DNA of 64,000 nucleotides from Trichomonas vaginalis G3 (Eukaryota > Parabasalia > Trichomonadida > Trichomonadidae), in contig NC_067205.1 in assembly GCF_026262505.1 (NCBI RefSeq), positions 24,743,693-24,807,692 of the forward strand, read 5' to 3'. The notes under the pieces were generated by a model. The model did no database searches. It was not told the DNA's origin and saw nothing but the letters and a program-made list of their open reading frames with translations. Position 1 is the first letter of the stretch; each line of letters begins with the position of its first letter. Positions 20,701 to 29,963 of the stretch are shown in pieces. Both the position numbers and the translations under genes were made by a program.

Positions 20701-21560
20701 AAAGAAGTTGTTTGAGTTAAGGTTAAAGTATAAGAAAGAAGAAACCCTTACAAGAAATTATAAAACTCATTCTGAACAGCATTTATGGCAAAACTATTCT
20801 ATCTCCTATTGAGTCAAAAATAACCATAGTAGATGACAAAGATGCTATAAGATATGCTATAAGAAATTACAACCATATAGTGAAGTTCGAAGGTTTGGAT
20901 GGTTCAGATAAAACTATTTTCAAGCTAACGAAAAGCATTTGCAGACACTTTAACTTCTGTCCACTTGGTGTTAATATTCTGTCTATGTCAAAACGTATTA
21001 TGAATGAAGTATTCTGTACTGCAGAGGACATGGGACTTCAAATCTTTTACCAGGATACCGACAGTATGCACTTATATAATGAAGACATCCCAAAGCTTGC
21101 AGCAGAGTTTAAGAAGAGATACGGTAGAGAACTTATAGGAAAGAACCTTGGTCAATTTCATAGCGACTTTGCAGAAATAACACCTGGAAAACAAAGTTTA
21201 GCTTATAAAAGTATTTTCTGTGGAAAGAAGACCTACATAGACTTACTCACTAACGATTTAAATGAAGTTGCATTTCACTGCAGAATGAAAGGCGTGAAGC
21301 AAGATGTTATTGCTTTAACCGCTAATGAAATGTTTCCTGAAGCTATACAATGCTATTACAATGAAGATAAGAACATTCACATACCTGTTGGAACATATGA
21401 CAAAGACTCTGAGTTCAGTTTAATGAAACTTTACAAAGCACTTCATGATGGTCAAGAGATTGCATTCGACTTATGTAAGTCATGTCAACCTTGCTTTGCT
21501 GAAAAGTTCAACTTTTCAATAACGACTAAAACAAGCTTTATTCGTAAGTTGAAGTTCTGA
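17787..21560 (+). pseudogene. Protein-primed family B DNA polymerase (PolB), copy A
   Basis: Recognisable parts are an N-terminal helical region, an exonuclease-type FHNLSYDINFI motif, a palm DLDTVSLYPS motif and the catalytic YQDTDSM motif. These mark the protein-primed PolB of Mavericks, which replicates the linear element from its ends with a terminal protein primer. The leader is TTTTTTATTTCCTACTAAAG before ATG, and D has the same one. It is broken, about four breaks. Confidence 0.85.
17954..17979. repeat. Double mini-hairpin inside PolB (A)
   Basis: GCCGC-AAC-GCGGC, GAG spacer, GGAC-GAA-GTCC. This is the clearest example of the two-stem layout. Confidence 0.7.
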
Positions 21561-21642
21561 GGTCATTTATTTTTGTCAGCAATGAGGTCATTCGTGATAA
21601 AAATAAAGCTAGCGTAGATTTTACAATACTGCGATGTAGAGT

Positions 21643-22466
21643 TTAAGATTGTGCTTCAATGTAGAGACAGTCCTTCCCATCTGGAGGTAAGAACACTGGC
21701 ATTATGGTCATGAGTGGAGAACATGTCTATCCAAAACTCACGATTGAAGCCAGTTAATTTATAGTATTTAGGTTAGGAAGTGGTGAAGTTCTTGTATGAC
21801 CAATGAACTCATTTTCAACGCCTTTGGCTATATTAGAGTAAAGTATTGCTTGCTTTCTATCCCAAATGCCAGGTGTTACAATCTTTGAAAATTCATTTTT
21901 CCTCGGAAGCATTGCATCATAATTGAAAACATTCTTAAATCATCACTTGGTTCAGAGATTTGAAATCTTATACGTAATGGATTTTCTTTCTTTTTAGCGA
22001 CTTCATTGAATGGTGAAATATAAAAATTGACAGTCATGAGTTCCATCTTCATTTTCATTAAATTCATAATGAAAGTCTATAAGTTGTGGCTGACTACCTT
22101 CTTCTTTCAGTTGTGCAAGAAACTCACGTAAAGGCTGTAAAGTTTGTACTTCAATGTTGAACTTTTTCTCGAACATTCATTAAATGAAATCATACATTGC
22201 AATGTTGTATCGTCTTTAAAGTATTTGTATATGTGAATGTTTTGGGCACTTAAAGACTGTTCGTCATTTTCTATCTCGACTTGAAGTATAAAGTCAACCT
22301 TTCTGAAAGCACGTGTTATATACATAGATGTTATGCCAATGTACTTCTCTTCATTTATGTTCACAATCCAGTCTGTTGGAAACTTAAACGTTACTCTGTT
22401 CCCCTTTATTTTGACGTCAGGGTTTTCACTACTGAACGCAACAGATAAAGGTATTTGTCTATACAT
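21643..22466 (-). pseudogene. Second penton-like gene (A)
   Basis: Begins MYRQIPLSVAFSSENPDVKI, with FPTDWIVNINEEKYIGI near residue 30 and LPPDGKDCLYIE at its end, which parallels the LPKDGKDGLIIE end of the gene at 5997. A therefore carries two related minor-capsid-like proteins, one in each half. The leader contains TTTTTATCCGAACTAA before ATG, as at other capsid-side genes. About two or three breaks. Confidence 0.5.
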
Positions 22467-22521
22467 TTAGTTCGGATAAAAATAAACCATTTACTCTTTC
22501 TTTGCTTCAGCTTTCTTTGCT

Positions 22522-22770
22522 TTAGCTTTTTGCTTCTTCCTTTGCTTTTGCTTCTTCTCTAGCTTTCTTCGCCAGCAAACGTGGGTTCTTCTGTCTTCCA
22601 GCAGCTAATGCAGCAAGTTGTTTTTCACTAAGTTTTCTCTTTGGTCTCTCTGGCTTTTGTTCTTGTTTTTGTTCCTTCAGTTCGGATAAAATTTGCTCAC
22701 GAATTTCTTTCTTCAATGCTTCAACATCTATGACCCCTTGGGTCTTGTCCGTAGGACTTGTCTGAGTCAT
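22522..22770 (-). CDS. 82-aa basic coiled-coil protein
   Basis: Thr/Gln start, then Glu/Gln/Lys-rich helix (EALKKEIREQILSELKEQKQ) and an Ala/Lys/Arg-rich end (LAALAAGRQKNPRLLAKKAREEAKAKEEAK). It resembles small DNA-condensing or scaffold proteins by composition only. It is divergent from the 143-aa gene (45 bp apart), upstream of the capsid gene. It looks whole. Confidence 0.5.
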   Translation of the reverse strand: MTQTSPTDKTQGVIDVEALKKEIREQILSELKEQKQEQKPERPKRKLSEKQLAALAAGRQKNPRLLAKKAREEAKAKEEAKS

Positions 22771-22815
22771 TTGACTGCAGATAAAAAATAAAATTAAAAC
22801 TTTAACCGATGTAAA

Positions 22816-23247
22816 ATGAGCTTGTCAAAATCAGAGCGAGAGTCTATTATATTAAATGACGCAAGAGGAATACAACATCCTTTCTATTACGTAAGTCAGA
22901 GTAAAGATGGTAAAATATACGTAAGAAAAAGAAAGGTTCCATTAGCGAATGCAGAGAGCGACAACATTAAGGTGCATGGCAAGGGTGAAGTCCACGAAGC
23001 CCATATAAAACCTTCTGTTCAAACTGAGCCACCAAAAGAACAAGAAGAAAAGAAGCCAGATGTACTTTCAATAACGAACCAAGAGCTTATTGCAAAGTTC
23101 GTGAATTTCATTGAAAAACAAACCGAGTCAAAGAACCCTGACCCAGTGAAAGAAGTTGAGACAAAAGAGAATGTACAGTTCATTGAAAATGTCAAGAAAC
23201 AACTTCCACCACGAATACCAAGAAGAAGAGTGAGAATAATGAAGTAA
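22816..23247 (+). CDS. 143-aa hypothetical protein upstream of capsid
   Basis: Starts MSLSKSERESIILNDARGIQHP. The middle is Pro/Glu/Lys-rich and disordered, and the end is Arg-rich (LPPRIPRRRVRIMK). The basic C-terminus and place 27 bp before the major capsid gene suggest a virion core or scaffold protein (inference). The RGIQHPFYY start with a Gly-containing turn is not otherwise diagnostic. It looks whole. Confidence 0.5.
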   Translation: MSLSKSERESIILNDARGIQHPFYYVSQSKDGKIYVRKRKVPLANAESDNIKVHGKGEVHEAHIKPSVQTEPPKEQEEKKPDVLSITNQELIAKFVNFIEKQTESKNPDPVKEVETKENVQFIENVKKQLPPRIPRRRVRIMK

Positions 23248-23274
23248 ATAGATATTTTTATCTGAAGTAAATAC

Positions 23275-24853
23275 ATGCAGAACGAACAGCTAAACGAATT
23301 TACTCCAGCAGAGCATATTCATCAGATTCGCTCATATTTCGATATCATAGACAATGCAGTTCAAAATTGGTGACACTAATAGAAATATTCTGACGCAAAG
23401 ATTCCATCACAACCTGGAACTGCTAAAGATAACACATGGGTAACATTCCAATCTCTCACCTCCTGGTGAAAATATGTTGGACCTTTACAATACATTCATT
23501 ACGTATAAAATGGAAGGTCAATTTATTTGCAGATAAAGAAATTGGTTCAGGTTCCAATAAAACAAACCCACCAGGATTTTGGATTGGTTTCGATGACGCT
23601 TTCTATGCAGTTGCTGATATCAAATCCTTGCAAATGGTCGTATCGTATATTCTCAAGACAACGCAAGAGAAGAAGCATATATAACTTCAAACTCACAAAC
23701 TACCGAACAAATAAAGAAAGTAGATGTTTTCTCAAAGACTCGACATGAAGATGTATGGAGTCATTCGGGAACATGCAGAACAGGACAAATTGTTAGTGGT
23801 CCAATTACAGCAGGAAAATCATTTGATTTTAAGCTTCGTTTAAGAATTCCTGTTAGAAAGTTTTTACCATTAGAAGCTATTCGATTTATTCCAGCTTTTG
23901 CAGGAAACATTCAGCTTAAAGTAAAGTTCAGTAGCGACGCCTTACACATGCAACATCTATATCTGTAAATGATATCATTGCTTTCAATCCAAACTCTTAA
24001 AGTTGCATTTGCTTCAGATTCAAATCCACCGACAAATAAATTTGTTCCATGGAATGAAACATTCACTATGATAACGAAGGCAGTAGAAGCTAGTGGAACA
24101 GTTACTATTACAACTGTAACCCAGCAACTATTTCGAACAAAGATGGATTTTAATGAATGTTTCATTCATCCAAAATCATTCTCTTTAGACCCTAACATTT
24201 ATACAGAACTTGTAGAACATTATACAAACGAGGCTTTATGTTTTCCTGTTAAAGTTATGGATTGGATTCCTATGGACGGTTCATTCTCAAAGAATACAGA
24301 TAGTTCAAGTGCAACATTTACAGCAGCTTATACGCCTATTAATGTTAAAAGTATTTGGGCACTATTTAGAAAGAAAGACAACTATTATGTTAATTTTGAG
24401 AACCCTAAGTTTAAATATCTTCAGCTTTCCATGGGAGCTTATGGAAATATGCCTGCAGAACCTGAAAAATCATATGGACCTGTATTTTATGAAATGGTTG
24501 CGAACGCTTGCAATACAAACAATGATATGATAGGATTTAATGAAGATGTTATGAGGTCATTGGTGGATGATGGTAGTGTGGAACATAAATGGGATAGCTA
24601 TGACAACACACATTTCTTATGTGGTTTTCCAACAGAAGTGGACTTTTGCTTCCAACAAGGTCAAACATCTACTGCTCCAATAACATACAAATTGTCTGTT
24701 AAAGGACCTATTGAACTAGCAACTGAAAACGTACCAAAGCCACTTATTGGATTTATGAGGGATTGTTGCTTTGCCATTCAGGTGCGTGCTAATGGCATAC
24801 CAATAATAAGACTTGACGACTATAACTTAGCAGCTGACGACAGTGAGGAATAA
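23275..24853 (+). pseudogene. Major capsid protein gene (double jelly-roll type)
   Basis: About 525 codons, starting MQNEQLNEFTPAEHIHQI after a TTTTTATCTGAAGTAAATAC leader. The product is beta-rich with long loops. Recognisable stretches are FIPAFAGNIQLKVKF mid-gene and FMRDCCFAIQVRANGIPIIRLDDYNL at the end. Size, strand and position beside a penton-like gene match the Polinton major capsid protein; I have not tested the fold. About three breaks. Confidence 0.65.
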
Positions 24854-24883
24854 AGGATGAACGTTTATTTTTAAAGCTTATAA

Positions 24884-25384
24884 ATGAGTTCTTCATCAAG
24901 CTCTCGTGAACCTTCACCATCTGTGAAACAAACTTTACCAAACGATTATGGAGCACCTATTGAATATTTCTTACGAGCTGCACAATGGCAAAGAGCAGTT
25001 TCACCAAGGTTAGGTGTTCCACCAGCTCCTGTCAAAAATAGCATTTGGTCAAGTCCTTATATAAGATATGGTCTCCCACTAGGTTTGCTAGCTACAGCAG
25101 GAGCAGTTATGATGTTGAAAAGAAATAAAGCAAATGTTATAAATAATACTGAAGTAGCTGAAGTTAAACAAACTCCAACACCTTCGCCAAAACCAACGTC
25201 AAAACCAACGCCTTCGCCAAAACCAACGTCAAAACCAACGCCTTCACAAGCAAAACCTTCAATGACTCCTGAACCTATGGAAGTACAAACTCCTGTTCAA
25301 AAGTCAACTCCTAAACCGACTCCAACATTTAAACCAGAACCTACTCCTCAAATAAATCGTAAAACTCCTGCGTTTCCTTACTGA
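24884..25384 (+). CDS. 166-aa single-pass membrane protein with Pro/Thr/Lys repeats
   Basis: Ser-rich start (SSSSSSREPSPS), one hydrophobic segment at about residues 65-80 (YGLPLGLLATAGAVMML) followed by Lys-Arg, then TPSPKPTSKP repeats to the end. The N-terminal half has a YFLRAAQWQRAV helix. A type II or tail-anchored virion membrane or spike protein would fit. The repeats are exact at DNA level (25191-25250), so they are prone to slippage. It looks whole. Confidence 0.6.
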   Translation: MSSSSSSREPSPSVKQTLPNDYGAPIEYFLRAAQWQRAVSPRLGVPPAPVKNSIWSSPYIRYGLPLGLLATAGAVMMLKRNKANVINNTEVAEVKQTPTPSPKPTSKPTPSPKPTSKPTPSQAKPSMTPEPMEVQTPVQKSTPKPTPTFKPEPTPQINRKTPAFPY

Positions 25385-25432
25385 AAAAATAACGTTATTT
25401 TTATTTAATATTAAAATTTTTATTTGATTGAA

Positions 25433-25669
25433 ATGACGACTAAAGTCACTGAAGCAATGAAACAAAAGTTTTTGGTAGAATACATTAAATCAGGAGCGGT
25501 TCCAGAAGGTTTTTACATTCATACTATGAAGGATGGTAGAGTTCAGTTTAGAAAGATAAAGCAACCATTAGATAGAGAATGTATATTAAGGAAGATTAAA
25601 CTTCATGAGGACAACATTGCTGAACTTAAGAAGAAGTTAGAAGAGTTGGAGAAAGGAAGAGAGTTATAA
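25433..25669 (+). CDS. 78-aa coiled-coil protein
   Basis: Starts MTTKVTEAMKQKFLVEYI after TTTTTATTTGATTGAA. The first half reads VPEGFYIHTMKDGRVQFRKI; the second half is a strong coiled coil (ILRKIKLHEDNIAELKKKLEELEKG). The GFYIHTMKDGRVQ region parallels PFYYVSQSKDGKIYVRKRK in the 143-aa gene, hinting at a shared small domain. It is the last gene before the right inverted repeat and overlaps its start. It looks whole. Confidence 0.5.
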   Translation: MTTKVTEAMKQKFLVEYIKSGAVPEGFYIHTMKDGRVQFRKIKQPLDRECILRKIKLHEDNIAELKKKLEELEKGREL

Positions 25670-25699
25670 AGCAATGAATTCAACAGGGTGAAAAAAGAG

Positions 25700-25731
25700 G
25701 TTAGAAAACGTGTTAGATCTAACATTCTAAC
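25700..25731. promoter_or_regulatory. GTTAG palindromic box (A, right end)
   Basis: GTTAG-7-GTTAG-AT-CTAAC-3-CTAAC, the mirror of the 5190 box. Confidence 0.7.
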
Positions 25732-25824
25732 ATAAACATTATTTTTGTGCTATGTTTTTCATACGTGTGAGGGTGGTGATATCATTTATTTTTAAATAAA
25801 TGTGGGAACAAAAATAAAGCATAT

Positions 25825-26257
25825 CTACTCAACAGGAATGAGACCCTTACTGACTATGTATTCGTTTAATGCTTGATGAAAACAATGGTACATATTATCG
25901 TATGGGTATACACAGCGTCTGTTTCCATCGTCGTCGTATATGTAGAGCTCAAATCCAGTCCAACTTCTTTTGTACAATATGTAGCTTTATTTAAGTATGC
26001 ATTTATGTAGATAAGGCAATTTCTTCATCGCTCCAGAAATAATTTTTGTTCTTTGTTGAAATAGTTTTCGTTCCTCTGCGACCATAAGGAATGTATGCAA
26101 TGAACTTTGCGTCATATGGGATTGTAATATATTCGGGGTTTCTTTCATCGTCAATGGGTCTATCTTTGTTAAAATGCATGTTTCTCAGTTTTACTTGAGT
26201 TTTGAATAGTTCACGGAAACGTTCTGGGAAAGAGTCATAGTAAATGTAGTCGGACAT
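25825..26257 (-). pseudogene. Mirror copy of the terminal-repeat gene (A)
   Basis: Inverted copy of the 144-aa gene at 4662, carried in the right inverted repeat. It appears broken once while the left copy is open, so the two ends have begun to diverge. Confidence 0.7.
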
Positions 26258-26525
26258 GTCTTTGTAATGAAATAAAAAAATTAAAAAAAATAAAAATAAG
26301 GTTATTTTTATTTAGTGAGGACGGTAGTGAATTCATTAGTGAAGTCATTAGTGAAGTCATTAGTGAAGTCGTTTATGTGTCAGATGGTTTTGTAAATATT
26401 TAAGGTTAAGTTGGTGTTATGGTTGTGTTGTAAAATATACGTTACCGGCTTCGTAAAGTGTCAAAACCGCTAAGTGGTGTACGGAGGCGCGCAGTGCCAC
26501 AGTACCCAAGAGAGGGATACTAACT

Positions 26526-27032
26526 TTCCTTATCCGCTTTCTTTTCAAGGCTAACGTTTAAGTCTGTTATTTCAGATATAGAATGTATATGAGTCTTTTT
26601 AGAATATTCGTTTTCAGCTCTTGTCACTTCACTTGACATTTTATTGTCAACATATGTTTTGTCTGCTAGTTCAGGATGAGTATGTTCTTTTGTTGCATAA
26701 GCATTGTTAGCTCTTTCTTCTTCTTTTGCTATTGCATCGTCTACATATTCTTTGTCAGCTTTGTTGTCAACATCTGCTTTCAAAAGAAGTTCATTTATAG
26801 GTTTCTCGTTTAAAGTTCCTTTTGTTGGATTTATACAGACAGTATTGTTCTTCTTGTCTTGAAATAGAAACTCATCTGTCATTGGGTTTAATGTCAGTTT
26901 TAAGTTTCCTTCTTTCAATGACTCAGATATCTTAGAATAGTTTGAAAAGTTTGTTGTGTTCTTATTTAGAGCTTGCATAATGAGTTGTCGGTTGTGTTGT
27001 ATTTCTCTCATAGACGCTGTTTCATTTGACAT
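26526..27032 (-). pseudogene. Fibre gene of Maverick B, proximal part
   Basis: Starts MSNETASMREIQHNRQLIMQ, 18 bp from the divergent 27051 gene. After an N-terminal domain it runs into KADVDNKADKEYVDD, KEHTHPELADKTYVDNK and KKTHIHSISEITDLN repeats, which are shorter versions of the fibre repeats in A, C and D. It stops at the junction with Maverick A; distal sequence is at 3540-4393. Confidence 0.75.
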
Positions 27033-27050
27033 TTTTATTCTAGATAAAAT
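27033..27050. promoter_or_regulatory. 18-bp near-palindromic divergent start region (B)
   Basis: TTTTATTCTAGATAAAAT separates two ATGs. Each direction reads TTTTAT...TAGA...AAAAT, so one short sequence serves both genes. Confidence 0.5.
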
Positions 27051-27853
27051 ATGCTTCCAATAGAAAAGAAAATTCAAGAGTTGCTACAACTAAACCATTA
27101 GATGAACTTTTTACTAATGTCGGTCAAAAGTTTGAGACAGAGACCGTAAAGCATGAAGGCTATCGTTTTGACTACCCATTAAGATGGTTAAGAGACCCAT
27201 CTGTCACAAAAGCTATTGGCTTTCGTAGAATGAAGTTCATTTCAGAAGCCATACATGGTTTCCCATTTACGGTCGGTTTTGAAGTTCGATACTATAACAA
27301 AGAAAAACGTATGTATGAGAAATTTGAACAGGGAAAACTTTTACAAGTTAGTTTGCTTGTAAACTTAGAAACAACTCTTCAAGCTTTTCAAGAAAAAATA
27401 AACAATATCTATATCGAATATGCAAACCAGTATAACATTGACGAGGGAGAATACCATCTCGATATTATTTATGACAGGAAAAATGCAACTGTTAAAATCA
27501 ATAAAATAGAAGACCTTGGAGAAAACGTTTATATTTCTACAAAATATAACAACTTGGCATGGTATAGATTTATGAGGATGTTAAATCAGCCTGCAGCATA
27601 TCCAGTACACCCAGACTTTTATGAAGTCGAAAACCCTAATGGAACATATGAAAATGTTTTCGACCCAGCTGCTATTATTGTTCATGCTTCATTTTCTGGC
27701 GCCCAAAACTCTTTCTTATGCTTGGCAAATGACTTTTACGAAAAACCTACAAAGTTATACGAACCACCAAGTGGAAGTATTTCAGACTTTCAAGTATGGT
27801 TTACTACAGATGGAAGAAAAAGAATAATTCTATATACCATGCGTTTTACTTAG
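27051..27853 (+). pseudogene. Penton/minor-capsid-like gene (B)
   Basis: Encodes YRFDYPLRWLRDPSVTKAIG near residue 40 and NSFLCLANDFYEKPTKLYEP toward the end. These match the YEYPRHWVEY and SILCLSNYMYSPPKHYS stretches of the 5997-type proteins at the same relative positions, so it is a diverged homologue. About one break near its start. Confidence 0.5.
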
Positions 27854-27901
27854 AACTTAGTTTCATATACAACTACTATCGAACGGTAAAAATATAATTT
27901 T

Positions 27902-28144
27902 TTAATACGGTTGAGGTGTTGGATTTGGTTGCCAACTAGACTGTGGTGCAGGTTCAGGCTGTTGTATAACAGGAGCTTGTTCTTCTGGTTCAGGGTCTTT
28001 AGGTATAATACCAACAAACTGACCTACCCTTTTACCAATATTTTTGACACCGTTCCAAATTCCTCTTCCTACGGTTTTTATTCCATTCCATATACCTCTT
28101 CCAACTCTTCTGAAGAAGTTTCCAATACTACTGAAGAAACCCAT
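27902..28144 (-). CDS. 80-aa amphipathic protein with internal repeat
   Basis: Starts MGFFSSIGNFFRRVGRGIWN. Two tandem copies of VGRGIWNGIKT/VGRGIWNGVKN (about residues 14-35) form an amphipathic basic helix; a Pro/Glu/Gln-rich tail follows. Membrane-lytic virion proteins such as adenovirus pVI use an N-terminal amphipathic helix, and Gly at position 2 would also permit myristoylation. The function is inferred from these features only. It looks whole. Confidence 0.55.
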   Translation of the reverse strand: MGFFSSIGNFFRRVGRGIWNGIKTVGRGIWNGVKNIGKRVGQFVGIIPKDPEPEEQAPVIQQPEPAPQSSWQPNPTPQPY

Positions 28145-28162
28145 TTTACTATATGTAAAAAT

Positions 28163-28525
28163 CTAATGTCCGCCTAGTCTTTTGCGTTTCCTGTTGAGTT
28201 CCATAGCATTCTTTAACTGGAGCTCATACATTCTGTTTCTCCTCTGGTAGAAAACATATTCTGGGTCAACTCCTGTGTTCGCGTCATCTGCATAAAGTTG
28301 TTTATATCCCACTTCGGGGTTTGTATAAAACTCTTTCCATCTCATATTTGCATACCATGGTGGCAAACCTAACGCAGCGTCATTTGACATGGCAGTTTGC
28401 ATTTGTACATCTGTTGGCACTTGACCATAGTTTGCCATTGCAGTTTGTATTCTAACTTCATTTGGAATATTCTCTGGGTTTGGTTGTCCAGGTTGCTGTG
28501 CATTCGCTAAGTTCTGTGCGTCCAT
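28163..28525 (-). CDS. 120-aa hypothetical virion-type protein
   Basis: Asn/Gln/Pro-rich N-terminus with a repeated VRIQTAMANYGQVPTD/VQMQTAMSNDAALG motif (about residues 28-55), then Tyr/Trp-rich sequence (PPWYANMRWKEFYTNPEVGYKQLY) and a basic tail (NRKRKRLGG). The leader contains TTTTTATCTAATATTAA before ATG. No family recognised. It lies between the amphipathic protein and a small membrane protein. It looks whole. Confidence 0.5.
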   Translation of the reverse strand: MDAQNLANAQQPGQPNPENIPNEVRIQTAMANYGQVPTDVQMQTAMSNDAALGLPPWYANMRWKEFYTNPEVGYKQLYADDANTGVDPEYVFYQRRNRMYELQLKNAMELNRKRKRLGGH

Positions 28526-28548
28526 TTAATATTAGATAAAAATATCTC

Positions 28549-28680
28549 TTACGAGTACATATGCTGAACATTTGCAGGCATTGGTTCATCTTCATATTCT
28601 CTGTACTTTTCTGCCACGTCAAAGAAATAAATGACACAATGGAAAAAACCTAAAACAAGTAGTCCTATTTCAAACCACAT
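28549..28680 (-). CDS. 43-aa membrane protein
   Basis: ATG at 28680, TAA at 28549. Residues 4-20 (EIGLLVLGFFHCVIYFF) form one membrane helix, followed by a charged tail (AEKYREYEDEP). It overlaps the methyltransferase stop by 16 bp in another frame, and such overlaps support a real gene in this compact element. A small virion or host-membrane protein is likely. It looks whole. Confidence 0.55.
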   Translation of the reverse strand: MWFEIGLLVLGFFHCVIYFFDVAEKYREYEDEPMPANVQHMYS

Positions 28681-29483
28681 TTACTTACTAGTAAAATTTC
28701 TTTGTTATGACACTTTCTCCGGTTTATAGGACCTCTCTCATATTCTATCTTGTCATATCTAAACTCATAGTCATGTATGTCCTCTAACCATCTCATAACG
28801 GTTTCCAAACCACTTTTATCGGATGTAAAGTAAAAGCATGGATGGTTATGTAAAACGTCTAAAGTTTCTAAAGAGTCTCTCAAAGTCCAGTCTACTTGGT
28901 ATTGAAAATCCCATGTGTTATAGAACGGCGGGTCCACTATAAAGAAAACATTTTCCTTGTCTTTATATTTTTCATACAACTCTGTCCAATGACATCTCAC
29001 AAACTCTATACCCTCAATATATTTTTCTATGTCCTCTTTGAAAACATTTGTATAGTTAAGATATAAAACTTTTGACATAAGTGTTTCAATGTCATGAACT
29101 CTTATAGAACCACTATATAATAGTCTAGCAGATATACTATCCCAGTCTATATATTCTGCTTTTTTCAAAACCTCTCTCACAATATTTTTGTTATCTAATG
29201 GTATACGTTCCATCTTACCTATAGGTATCTTTTCTTTTAACTCTTTCAATATATTGTTTGTATCTGGTATATGTTTGAGACGGTCCATATAGTTGTCGAA
29301 GTCATTGCATATAATCTTTGAGTCTGGGAATATTGTATGACATAAATGGGATATATAGAAACTTCCACCGAACAAATCTACAAATGTTAGACCATTCGGT
29401 AGTTTCTTAAGTTCTCTCAATATAATATCTTTACATCTACTCTTATTTCCAAAGAACGGTAACGGTGGTTTTGTAAAATTCAT
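28665..29483 (-). CDS. Dam-type (D12 class) DNA adenine-N6 methyltransferase
   Basis: 272 residues. PLPFFGNKSR near residues 7-16 and FVDLFGGSFYISH near 34-46 form the AdoMet site; DPPF near residues 183-186 is the catalytic motif of N6-adenine enzymes; YFTSDKSG follows. It transfers methyl to adenine, and by family the likely target is GATC or a close relative. T. vaginalis DNA is known to carry N6-methyladenine, and Dam-like enzymes there are linked to Mavericks. No restriction partner is beside it. It looks whole although the rest of B is decayed. Confidence 0.85.
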   Translation of the reverse strand: MNFTKPPLPFFGNKSRCKDIILRELKKLPNGLTFVDLFGGSFYISHLCHTIFPDSKIICNDFDNYMDRLKHIPDTNNILKELKEKIPIGKMERIPLDNKNIVREVLKKAEYIDWDSISARLLYSGSIRVHDIETLMSKVLYLNYTNVFKEDIEKYIEGIEFVRCHWTELYEKYKDKENVFFIVDPPFYNTWDFQYQVDWTLRDSLETLDVLHNHPCFYFTSDKSGLETVMRWLEDIHDYEFRYDKIEYERGPINRRKCHNKEILLVSKCGLK

Positions 29484-29512
29484 TTATATATAATAATAAA
29501 AATGTTTTTACC

Positions 29513-29607
29513 TGAAAAGTGACAGAAAAGTGACAAAGCATGAAAACATATATAATTTGTGAAAAGTGAAACAAAAAGTGACATTTTTAAAAGTGACATC
29601 ATTAATA
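29513..29607. repeat. AAAAGTGACA repeats near the end of Maverick B
   Basis: Five copies of AAAAGTGA(C/A) in 95 bp (GAAAAGTGACAG, GAAAAGTGACAA, GAAAAGTGAAAC, AAAAAGTGACAT, AAAAGTGACATC). This is the place where A has its subterminal repeats. The complement occurs in A at 15774-15860. Confidence 0.55.
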
Positions 29608-29702
29608 TGATGTAAATAACAACGGTTTTGGTTTTGTCACCGGCTGGTCGGCTGGGGTTCGGTCCTCCTCTTGGGTCTTGGGCAAAATTTCTTAGGGCTA
29701 GA

Positions 29703-29717
29703 AGGGGCGCAGCCCCT
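29703..29717. repeat. Mini-hairpin at the end of Maverick B
   Basis: AGGGGC-GCA-GCCCCT, followed by TGGAAGCCCC, in the only strongly GC-rich patch of this region. Confidence 0.5.
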
Positions 29718-29963
29718 GGAAGCCCCTCAGACCTGACCTAAAGTATTTCAAAATTTCATCGTTTTATCAATTTGTTAAAATAATATATGTATGGTTACAT
29801 ATAAATATTTTTTTCTGATCGAAGCTGTTTGACTGATAATTGAATTTCAGAATAATATTCAATTATCTGAATTTCGAGGCAAGATTAAGTGGCTAATTGG
29901 AGAATTGATTGTATGTTCGAGGTTTTTTGATAGTTTGCTTTTGTGTTTCGATCCATTTTGACT

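Larger units (their letters stand above)
4394..26525. mobile_element. Maverick/Polinton A (22.1 kb, end to end)
   Basis: It is bounded by inverted termini beginning AGTTAGTATCC, with long inverted repeats and a 5-bp target duplication. Contents left to right: terminal ORF, 175-aa, 74-aa, penton-like, packaging ATPase, small genes, collagen-bearing fibre, chromodomain integrase, a 312-aa gene, KilA-N/DUF3627, 71-aa, 157-aa, PolB, a second penton-like gene, two small genes, major capsid, a membrane protein and a coiled-coil protein. Structure is complete end to end, but several core genes are broken (about eight or more breaks in all). Near-identical inverted repeats point to a recent insertion. 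Confidence 0.9.
25653..26525. repeat. Right terminal inverted repeat of Maverick A
   Basis: About 873 bp, the mirror of 4394-5268. It ends GGATACTAACT and is followed by the TTCCT target duplication. Confidence 0.9.
26526..29745. mobile_element. Maverick B, right part
   Basis: Continues B after the A insertion: proximal fibre gene, penton-like gene, three small virion-type genes and a Dam-type methyltransferase, then a GC-richer end with AAAAGTGACA repeats. The right terminus is uncertain; it is placed near 29745, where composition returns to host-like AT-rich sequence. Confidence 0.65.

Noticed and set aside
28665-29483. Part of a restriction-modification system
   Set aside because: No endonuclease gene is adjacent; the neighbours are virion-type genes.
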